A stretch of DNA of 64,000 nucleotides from Stutzerimonas azotifigens DSM 17556 (GTDB taxonomy: Bacteria; Pseudomonadota; Gammaproteobacteria; Pseudomonadales; Pseudomonadaceae), in the NCBI RefSeq assembly GCF_000425625.1, contig NZ_AUDU01000044.1:1-64000 (forward strand). The letters run 5' to 3'. A model generated the notes under the pieces. The model was not told where the DNA came from. It did not search any database and saw only the letters and a program-made list of their open reading frames with translations. Of the stretch, positions 57,534 to 64,000 are shown piece after piece. The translations under genes and the position numbers were made by a program. The stretch's first letter is position 1. The number at the start of each line of letters is the position of its first letter.

Positions 57534-58493
57534 ATGTCCCGCATTCTCCACCAGCCGCTGGGCGGCAACGAGATGCCGCGCTTCGGCGGCATCGCCACCA
57601 TGCTGCGCCTGCCCTTCGTCCAGGCCGAGGCCGACAAGCGCGCGCTGGACGCCGCCTTCATCGGCGTGCCGCTGGACATCGGCACCTCGCTGCGCTCCGG
57701 CACCCGCTTCGGCCCGCGCGAGATCCGCGCCGAGTCGGTGATGATCCGCCCCTACAACATGGCCACCGGCGCGGCGCCCTTCGACTCGCTGAACGTCGCC
57801 GATGTCGGCGACGTGGCCATCAACACCTTCAACCTGCTCGACGCCGTGCGCATCATCGAGCAGGCCTACGACGAGATCCTCGAGCTCGGCATCGTGCCGC
57901 TGACCCTCGGCGGCGACCACACTCTCACGCTGCCGATCCTGCGGGCGATGAAGAAGAAGCACGGCAAGGTCGGGCTGGTGCACGTCGACGCCCACGCCGA
58001 CGTCAACGATCACATGTTCGGCGAGAAGATCGCCCACGGCACCACTTTCCGCCGGGCCGTCGAAGAGGACCTGCTGGACTGCGACCGGGTGGTGCAGATC
58101 GGCCTGCGCGCCCAGGGCTACACCGCCGAGGATTTCGACTGGTGCCGCAAGCAGGGCTTTCGCGTGGTGCAGGCCGAGGAGTGCTGGCACCGCTCGCTGA
58201 CGCCGCTGATGGAAGAGGTGCGCGCCAGGGTCGGCGGCGGGCCGGTGTACCTGTCCTTCGACATCGACGGCATCGACCCGGCCTGGGCGCCCGGTACCGG
58301 CACGCCGGAGGTCGGCGGGCTGACCACCATCCAGGCGCTGGAAATCATCCGCGGCTGCGCGGGACTCGAACTCATTGGTTGCGATCTGGTTGAAGTGTCG
58401 CCGCCCTACGACACCAGCGGGAACACCTCGCTGCTCGGCGCCAACCTGCTGTACGAGATGCTCTGCGTGCTGCCGGGCGTGACCCATCGCTAG
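57534..58493 (+). CDS. gbuA: Guanidinobutyrase (ureohydrolase)
   Basis: The 319-residue arginase-family enzyme cleaves 4-guanidinobutyrate to 4-aminobutyrate and urea. Binuclear manganese ligands are D128 neighbourhood/H129 (G-G-D-H-T), D152, H154 and D156 (D-A-H-A-D), and D243 and D245 (D-I-D-G-I-D-P). It closely resembles P. aeruginosa GbuA as I remember it, including length and the G-G-N-E-M-P-R-F-G-G-I start. Guanidinopropionase GpuA is the main alternative. It is the first gene of a same-strand run that extends past the window end. Confidence 0.92.
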   Translation: MSRILHQPLGGNEMPRFGGIATMLRLPFVQAEADKRALDAAFIGVPLDIGTSLRSGTRFGPREIRAESVMIRPYNMATGAAPFDSLNVADVGDVAINTFNLLDAVRIIEQAYDEILELGIVPLTLGGDHTLTLPILRAMKKKHGKVGLVHVDAHADVNDHMFGEKIAHGTTFRRAVEEDLLDCDRVVQIGLRAQGYTAEDFDWCRKQGFRVVQAEECWHRSLTPLMEEVRARVGGGPVYLSFDIDGIDPAWAPGTGTPEVGGLTTIQALEIIRGCAGLELIGCDLVEVSPPYDTSGNTSLLGANLLYEMLCVLPGVTHR

Positions 58494-58514
58494 CGCATCG
58501 GCAGGAGGCCGGCA

Positions 58515-59372
58515 ATGAAGCTGGAACTGTTCCGCACCCTCTGGGGCTTCCGGGGCCGCTGGGAGCAGGCCCTCGACGAACTGCGCGAGGCCGGCTTCGA
58601 CGGCCTGGAAGGACGCCTGCCGGACGATCCCGCGGCCCGCCCGGCCTTCGCCCGCCTCCTCGAAGCCAACGCGCTGCCCTACATCTGCACGCTGTTCAGC
58701 TCGACCCCGGTGCTGCCGCGCCAGGCCGACGGCGTCGCCGAGCACCTGGCCGACCTGGCGCCCAAGCTCGCCGCGGCGGCCGAGCTGCAGCCGCGGCTGG
58801 TCAACCTGCTGGCCGGCAACGACCGCTGGGCGATGGCGGCGCAGGTCGACTTCTTCGGCGCGGCGCTGGAACTGGCGCGCCAGGCCGGGGTGAACGCCTG
58901 CTTCGAGATCCATCGCGGCCGCTCGCTGTACAGCCCCTGGGTCACCCTTGAGCTGATCCGCCAGTTGCCCGGGCTGCGCTTCACCTCCGACATCAGCCAC
59001 TGGGTGGTCACCTGCGAGCGCCTGCTGGATGACCCCGAGGACGACCTCGGCCCCTTCGTCGAACGGGTCTGCCACATCCAGGCGCGGGTCGGCTACGACC
59101 AGGGGCCGCAGGTGCCTCATCCCGGTGCGCCGGAATACGCCGCGGCGCTCGCCTTCCACCAGCGGCACTGGGAGCAGGTGTGGGCGAGCCAGCGGGCACG
59201 CGGCTTCGCCTGCACCACCCTGACGCCGGAGTTCGGTCCGGACGGGTATTTGCATCATCTTCCCTACACCAACGTGCCGGTCGCCGACCTGTGGTCGCTG
59301 AACCGGTGGATGGCCGCCGAGCAACGCGCGCACTTCCAGCGCTTTCTCGCCGGCACGCAGGAGGCCTCATGA
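58515..59372 (+). CDS. TIM-barrel sugar-isomerase-like protein (AP endonuclease 2/HPI fold)
   Basis: The 285-residue xylose-isomerase-like barrel has a complete metal set at E131, D159, H187 and E239, with H133 and H162 nearby (F-E-I-H, S-D-I-S-H, C-H-I-Q-A). It has the right length for hydroxypyruvate isomerase or sugar-phosphate epimerase relatives but no substrate-specific motif that I recognise. It follows gbuA by 21 bp with AGGAGG, and overlaps the oxygenase gene by 4 bp. An isomerase or lyase acting on an oxidised guanidino product is possible, but unproven. Confidence 0.82.
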   Translation: MKLELFRTLWGFRGRWEQALDELREAGFDGLEGRLPDDPAARPAFARLLEANALPYICTLFSSTPVLPRQADGVAEHLADLAPKLAAAAELQPRLVNLLAGNDRWAMAAQVDFFGAALELARQAGVNACFEIHRGRSLYSPWVTLELIRQLPGLRFTSDISHWVVTCERLLDDPEDDLGPFVERVCHIQARVGYDQGPQVPHPGAPEYAAALAFHQRHWEQVWASQRARGFACTTLTPEFGPDGYLHHLPYTNVPVADLWSLNRWMAAEQRAHFQRFLAGTQEAS

Positions 59373-60397
59373 GCAGCTTCACCCGCATCCCGGTGGTCGA
59401 CGTCGCCGGCCTGTTCAGCCCGGACCTCGCCGAGCGCCAGGCCGTCGCCGGCGCGCTGGGGCAGGCCGCGCGCGAGGTGGGCTTTCTCTACATCACCGGC
59501 CACGGCGTGTCCCCGGCGCTGATGGACGGGCTGCACCGGGCGGCCGAGGCCTTCTTCGCCCAGGACTTCGAGACCAAGATGCGCCACTACATCGGCGCCT
59601 CCAGGACCCACAAGGGCTACGTGCCCGAGGGCGAGGAGATCTACGCCAAGGGCAAGCCGGACCACAAGGAGGCCTTCGACGTCGGCTACGAAGTGCCGGC
59701 CGACCATCCGCTGGTGCTCGCCGGCACGCCGCTGCTGGGGCCTAACGAGTGGCCGCCGGTCGCTGGTTTCAGGGAGGCGGTGCAGGCCTACTACGCGGCG
59801 GTGTTCGGCCTCGGCCGCACGCTGTTCCGCGGCTTCGCCCTGGCCCTCGGGCTGCCGGAGAACGCTTTCGACGATGCCGCGCAGTACCCGCCGTCGAAGC
59901 TGCGGCTGATCCACTACCCCTACGACGGCGAGGCCCAGGACGCTCCCGGGATCGGCGCCCACACCGACTACGAGTGCTTCACCATCCTGCTCGCCGACCG
60001 CCCTGGGCTGGAGGTGATGAACGACCTCGGCCAGTGGATCGACGCGCCGCCGCTGGACGGCGCCTTCGTCGTCAACATCGGCGACATGCTGGAGGTCATG
60101 ACCGCCGGAGCCTTCGTCGCCACCGCCCACCGGGTGCGCAAGGTCGCCGAGGAGCGCTACTCCTTCCCGCTGTTCTACGCCTGCGACTACCACACCCAGA
60201 TTCGCCCGCTGCCGCCGTTCGCCGAGGCCGGCGCGCACTACGAGTCGATCAGCATCGGCGAGCACATGTGGAGCCAGGCGCTGCAGACCTACCGATACCT
60301 GAAAGAACGCGTGGCCGCCGGCGAGCTCCGGCTGCCGGAACGCGCCCGCCAGCCCGCGAGCTTCGGCCGGCTGAAACACCAGCCGAGCGCGCTTTGA
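59369..60397 (+). CDS. Isopenicillin-N-synthase-like 2-oxoglutarate/Fe(II) oxygenase
   Basis: The 342-residue non-heme iron dioxygenase has the DIOX_N domain at about 5-115 and the catalytic double-stranded beta-helix at about 170-290. Iron ligands are H198, D200 and H254 (A-H-T-D-Y and T-A-H-R-V), and the 2-oxoglutarate anchor is R263-x-S265 (R-Y-S-F-P). It would hydroxylate or oxidatively cleave a small substrate. Some relatives hydroxylate arginine or homoarginine side chains to release guanidine, which fits the guanidinobutyrase operon, but is only an inference. Confidence 0.88.
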   Translation: MSSFTRIPVVDVAGLFSPDLAERQAVAGALGQAAREVGFLYITGHGVSPALMDGLHRAAEAFFAQDFETKMRHYIGASRTHKGYVPEGEEIYAKGKPDHKEAFDVGYEVPADHPLVLAGTPLLGPNEWPPVAGFREAVQAYYAAVFGLGRTLFRGFALALGLPENAFDDAAQYPPSKLRLIHYPYDGEAQDAPGIGAHTDYECFTILLADRPGLEVMNDLGQWIDAPPLDGAFVVNIGDMLEVMTAGAFVATAHRVRKVAEERYSFPLFYACDYHTQIRPLPPFAEAGAHYESISIGEHMWSQALQTYRYLKERVAAGELRLPERARQPASFGRLKHQPSAL

Positions 60398-60434
60398 GCC
60401 CTGCCTTGCCCGTGAGCCATATGGAGAGACACCG

Positions 60435-61234
60435 ATGAAGCGCCTGAAGAACCGGAGCTGAGCGCCCTGGCCGCCGTCATGCTGGGCCTGAGCTGCCAGG
60501 CGGGGGCCGCCGAGACGCCGAAGACCATCGCCGCCGGCGAGCTCAAGGTCGGCATGGAGATCGCCTATCCGCCGTTCGAGTACTACGACGGCGACCAGGT
60601 GGTCGGCTTCGACCCGGAGGTATCCGCCGAGCTGGCCGAGCGCATGGGCCTGAAGGCGACCTTCAGCGACACGCGCTTTCCCAACCTGATCCTGGGGCTG
60701 AACGCCAACCGCTTCGACACCATCATCTCCGGCATGTACATCCTGCCCGAGCGGCTCAAGCAGGCCGATGCCGTTCCCTACGCGAGGACCGGCGCGGCGA
60801 TCATGGTGCGTGCCGATGCGGCGAAGAAGCCACAGACGCCCGAGGAGCTGTGCGGCCTGACCGTCGGCCTGCAGCAGGGCACTTCCTGGATCGGCAAGCT
60901 CAACGAGCTGTCGGCGGGCTATTGCAGCGAGCAGGGCGCCGGCGCCATCACCATCAACGAGTACCCGACCAGCTCGGAAGTCTCCCAGGCACTGATGTCC
61001 GGCCACGTGCAGGCGCACCTGGAGATCGCCAGCGCCTCGCAGATGATGGTCGACAAGTCGCGCGGGCGGATCGTCATCTGCTCGCCGCAGTCGGTCTACC
61101 CGGAAGTGCTCGGCATCTACGTCAAGCAGGGCAACGCCCAACTGCTGGACGCGCTCAAGGCCGCGCTGGACGACTTCAAGGCGAGCGGCGAGTACCAGGC
61201 GCTGCTGAAGAAGTACAACCTGGAAGAAGCCTGA
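60435..61234 (+). CDS. ABC substrate-binding protein, leader disrupted by a frameshift
   Basis: The expected start at 60435 (ribosome site GGAGA) gives M-K-R-L-K-N-R-S and then TGA at 60459, while the downstream frame from about 60455 reads E-L-S-A-L-A-A-V-M-L-G-L-S, clearly the rest of a signal peptide. One missing base near 60450-60455 would explain it. The intact part, from ATG 60479 (251 residues), is a family-3 amino-acid/polar-compound binding protein (Y-P-P-F-E-Y-Y, D-P-E-V-S-A-E-L, I-I-S-G-M-Y-I-L). Without the leader, export would fail. Either a sequencing error or a recent mutation. Confidence 0.8.
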
Positions 61235-61291
61235 TCCCGACCCGGCGGCGCCGCCGGGCGTCGTCGACCGGCGCCCGGTGCGAGGTAGCGC

Positions 61292-62815
61292 ATGCCGTTC
61301 GAGTGGACCTATTTCTTTTCGCTGTTCTCCATGCCCGGCTTCTGGCAGGCCAGCTGGACGGTGGTCAAGCTCAGCACCCTGGCCTGGCTGATCGGCCTGC
61401 TGATCGGCTTTGGCCTGGCCAGCGCCAGGCAGTCGGCGCATCGCTGGATCAGCGCGCCGGCCGGCCTGTACGTGTGGTTCTTCCGCAGCGTGCCGCTGCT
61501 GGTGCTGCTGATCTTCGTCTACAACCTCCCGCAGCTGTTTCCGGCCAGCGGCGCGCTGCTGTCGAACCCCTTCTACGCCGGCCTGCTGTCGCTGGTGCTG
61601 ACCGAGGCGGCCTACATGGCGGAGATCCACCGCGGCGGACTGCTCTCGGTCGCCAGGGGGCAGCGCGAGGCGGCGCGCGCCCTGGGCATCCGCGGGCTGG
61701 GCACGCAATGGCTGATCGTCATCCCGCAGGCCTTCCGCATCGCCCTGCCGACCCTGACCAACGAGTACGTGACCATCGTCAAGCTGACCTCGCTGGTCTC
61801 GGTGATCTCGCTCACCGAGCTGTTGCTGGTGGGCCAGCGGCTCTATGCGCAGAACTTCCTGGTGCTCGAGACGCTGGGGGCGGTGGCCGTCTACTACGTG
61901 CTGATCGTCACCCTGTTCGGCTGGCTGCTGCAGTACCTCGAGCGCTGCCTGGATCTGACCCGGCGCAAGCCGGAAACCCTCGACGAGGCCCGCGTACAGG
62001 CCCTGCGCGCCTCACTGCCGCCGGTACGCACGGCACCGGCCGCGGTCTCGCGTACCGGGCAGCCCGACGCCCTGCGGCTGCTGGACGTGCACAAGCGCTA
62101 CGGCAGGCACGAGGTGCTCAAGGGCATCGACCTCGCCGTGCGCCCGGGTGAGGTGATCTCCATCATCGGCCCGTCGGGCTCCGGCAAGACCTCGCTGATC
62201 CGCACCATCAACGGCCTGGAAAGCATCGAGCAGGGCGAGATCGTGCTGTTCGGCGAGGACTTCATCCGCGCCGGCGACACCCCGGACAACCGCCGCCTGC
62301 GCGCCGGCGTGCGGCGCATCGGCATGGTGTTCCAGAGCTTCAACCTGTTCCCGCACCGCACCATCCTCGACAACGTGCTGCTCGCACCGCGCTACCACCG
62401 CCTCGGCGACCCGGCCACGCTGCGCCACGAGGCCCTGGCCCTGCTCGACAAGGTCGGCCTGCTGGCGCATGCCGGCAAGTACCCGCACCAGCTCTCCGGC
62501 GGCCAGCAGCAGCGCGTCGCCATCGCCCGCGCGCTGGCCATGAAGCCGGACATCATGCTGTTCGACGAGCCCACCTCGGCGCTCGACCCGGAGCTGGTGG
62601 GCGACGTGCTCGCCGTCATCCGCGAGCTGGCACGCGAAGGCATGACCATGCTCATCGTCACCCACGAGATGGACTTCGCCCTGTCGATCTCCAGCCGCGT
62701 GGTGTTCATGGAAGACGGCCTGATCCAGGCCGACGCCCCGCCCGAGGCCCTGCGCACCCGCGGCGGCGAGCGTGTGCGGCGCTTCATCGGCCTCGACCAG
62801 GAGCAGCCGGCATGA
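61292..62815 (+). CDS. Fused ABC permease-ATPase for a polar amino-acid-type substrate
   Basis: The 507-residue protein has an N-terminal permease half (about 1-225, five to six helices, with the EAA-like loop E-A-A-R-A-L-G-I) joined to a C-terminal ATPase (about 250-500). Walker A is G-P-S-G-S-G-K-T, the signature L-S-G-G-Q-Q-Q-R-V-A, and Walker B I-M-L-F-D-E-P-T-S-A-L-D. Such fusions occur in amino-acid uptake systems of Pseudomonas. The partner binding protein is the preceding gene, and a separate second permease is not present, so the permease half may act as a homodimer. Confidence 0.92.
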   Translation: MPFEWTYFFSLFSMPGFWQASWTVVKLSTLAWLIGLLIGFGLASARQSAHRWISAPAGLYVWFFRSVPLLVLLIFVYNLPQLFPASGALLSNPFYAGLLSLVLTEAAYMAEIHRGGLLSVARGQREAARALGIRGLGTQWLIVIPQAFRIALPTLTNEYVTIVKLTSLVSVISLTELLLVGQRLYAQNFLVLETLGAVAVYYVLIVTLFGWLLQYLERCLDLTRRKPETLDEARVQALRASLPPVRTAPAAVSRTGQPDALRLLDVHKRYGRHEVLKGIDLAVRPGEVISIIGPSGSGKTSLIRTINGLESIEQGEIVLFGEDFIRAGDTPDNRRLRAGVRRIGMVFQSFNLFPHRTILDNVLLAPRYHRLGDPATLRHEALALLDKVGLLAHAGKYPHQLSGGQQQRVAIARALAMKPDIMLFDEPTSALDPELVGDVLAVIRELAREGMTMLIVTHEMDFALSISSRVVFMEDGLIQADAPPEALRTRGGERVRRFIGLDQEQPA

Positions 62816-62927
62816 GGTTCCGTCCGCCGCCCTGACCGGCCCTGCGCCCTACGAAGAACAACGACCTCGCCCCACTGACTGCCGCGCCACAACCGCACCA
62901 CCCACGACAACGCGTAGGGGAGTCACC

Positions 62928-64000
62928 ATGTTCGACACGCTTGCCCGCCACTTTGGCCAGGACAGCCTGGCCGCCACCGACCCGTCCCAGCGCAGCCTCG
63001 GGCTGCGGGGAACCGCCGCGCTCTGGCTCGGCGCCAACGTGGTGGTCACCACCATCCTTACCGGCATGCTGCTGGTGCCGGACCTGCGCTTCGGCCAGGC
63101 GATGTTCATCGTCCTGCTCGGCTCCGCGCTCGGCATCCTGCCGCTGGTGCTGGTCGGCCTGATGGGCCAGCGCAGCGGCCTGTCGACCATGGTGCTGGCG
63201 CGCGCCAGCTACGGCGTGCACGGCGCCAAGCTGCCCTCGCTGGTCAACCTGGTGAGCCTGCTGGCCTGGAGCTGGATCCAGGCGCTGCTGGCCGGCATGA
63301 GCCTGAACTACGCGGTCGAGGCCACCACCGGCTACAGCAACCTGCCGCTGTTCACCGTGCTCTGCGAAACCCTGGTGGTGCTCATCGCCCTGCGCGGGCA
63401 CCTGGGCATCGAGCGGGTCGAGCGCTGGGCGGCGGTCGGCATGCTGCTGCTGGCCGGCGCGGTGTTCTACGCCATGGGGCGCAACTTCGCCTTCGCCGAA
63501 CTGTTCGCGATGCCGGTCGAGCCGCGCAACGAGATCAGCGCCGGGGTGGCCTTCGACATCGTCATCGCCACGGCCTTCTCCTGGATTCCGCTGGCCGCCG
63601 ACTACAACCGCCACTGCCGCAGCCAGAAGGCCGCGGCGGTGGGTACCTGGGTCGGCTACGTCGCCGCCACCCTGCTGGCCATGGGCCTGGGCGCCGCGGT
63701 TTCCGGCTTCAGCGTGCTGGCCGGCATGCAGCAGACCTACGATCCGGCGGTGCTGTTGGCCGGCTTCGGCTTCGGGCTGCCGGCGGCGATCGTGGTGTTC
63801 CTCTCGGTGATGACCACCAACGTCATGTGCGTGTACAGCGCCACCCTGTCGTATCTGAACATGCGCCCGCAGACGCGCTTCTGGAAGCCGGCGCTGGCGA
63901 TCGGCGTGCTGTCGATCCTCGGCTCGCAGATTCCCGGCATCCTCGACAACTTCCAGAACTTCCTGCTGATCATCGGCAGCGTCTTCATCCCGGCCTTCGC
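62928..64000 (+). CDS. NCS1-family cytosine/purine permease-like transporter, partial
   Basis: At least 357 residues are present, with about ten hydrophobic helices and no stop before the window end. The N-terminal G-L-R-G-T-A-A-L-W-L-G-A-N-V-V segment and the L-A-R-A-S-Y-G-V-H-G motif mark the nucleobase:cation symporter-1 family. AGGGGAG precedes ATG 62928. Linked to gbuA, as is an NCS1-type carrier in P. aeruginosa as I recall it, so a guanidino compound rather than a nucleobase may be imported. Confidence 0.9.
   Translation, partial: MFDTLARHFGQDSLAATDPSQRSLGLRGTAALWLGANVVVTTILTGMLLVPDLRFGQAMFIVLLGSALGILPLVLVGLMGQRSGLSTMVLARASYGVHGAKLPSLVNLVSLLAWSWIQALLAGMSLNYAVEATTGYSNLPLFTVLCETLVVLIALRGHLGIERVERWAAVGMLLLAGAVFYAMGRNFAFAELFAMPVEPRNEISAGVAFDIVIATAFSWIPLAADYNRHCRSQKAAAVGTWVGYVAATLLAMGLGAAVSGFSVLAGMQQTYDPAVLLAGFGFGLPAAIVVFLSVMTTNVMCVYSATLSYLNMRPQTRFWKPALAIGVLSILGSQIPGILDNFQNFLLIIGSVFIPAF

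Overview
The window is high-GC DNA from a Pseudomonas or close relative (Pseudomonas sensu lato). Several gene blocks match P. aeruginosa neighbourhoods as I recall them: the glutarate genes gcdR/gcdH/gcdG, the divergent gabT2/kauB pair, the divergent pipA/desA pair, aguR-aguB-aguA, and gbuR/gbuA. Most long gaps are filled with Pseudomonas-type extragenic palindromes. No tRNA, rRNA, CRISPR array, prophage or replication origin was seen. Species-level naming is not possible by eye.

Layout. 0-5 kb: the tail of an IS110-family transposase beside a palindromic repeat, then the glutarate catabolism locus. 4.6-9 kb: a LemA lipoprotein with two TPM-domain proteins, and an FtsH-like protease paralogue. 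9-13 kb: a three-gene periplasmic molybdenum hydroxylase (2Fe-2S subunit, Mo subunit, triheme cytochrome c). 13.3-16.3 kb: an omega-amino-acid transaminase and a guanidino/aminobutyraldehyde dehydrogenase. 16.8-26.3 kb: a signalling block, with an overlapping response regulator-histidine kinase-response regulator-diguanylate cyclase operon, a membrane GGDEF/EAL protein divergent from a fatty-acid desaturase, and a further PAS-GGDEF cyclase. 26.5-33 kb: a zinc formaldehyde-type dehydrogenase with a small membrane protein, an AEC transporter, and a heme-oxygenase-like diiron protein paired with a methyltransferase. 33-37 kb: lactonase plus PQQ glucose dehydrogenase. 37-43.4 kb: two YCII-family genes (one with a SnoaL-like protein, one with an ECF42-type sigma factor) flanking a Fur-box TonB receptor/PepSY iron-uptake operon. 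43.9-50.9 kb: a LacI regulator and a TAXI-type TRAP transporter with two enolase-superfamily dehydratases. 51-53 kb: a dienelactone hydrolase and an MFS permease. 53.6-64 kb: agmatine genes aguR/aguB/aguA, then gbuR and an extended gbuA operon running off the window.

A theme of the window is arginine-derived guanidino and polyamine compounds: kauB and gabT2 at 13-16 kb, aguBA at 54-56 kb, and gbuA at 57.5 kb. Behind gbuA lie a TIM-barrel isomerase-like protein, a non-heme iron 2-oxoglutarate-type oxygenase, an ABC importer (with an apparent frameshift in the leader of its binding protein) and an NCS1 permease. Together these look like an uptake-and-oxidation module for an unidentified guanidino or amine compound, and this is the most likely undescribed pathway here. 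Two other candidates are the HDO-methyltransferase pair (29.9-32.4 kb) and the LacI/TRAP/dehydratase sugar-acid cluster, which has a LacI-type operator upstream.
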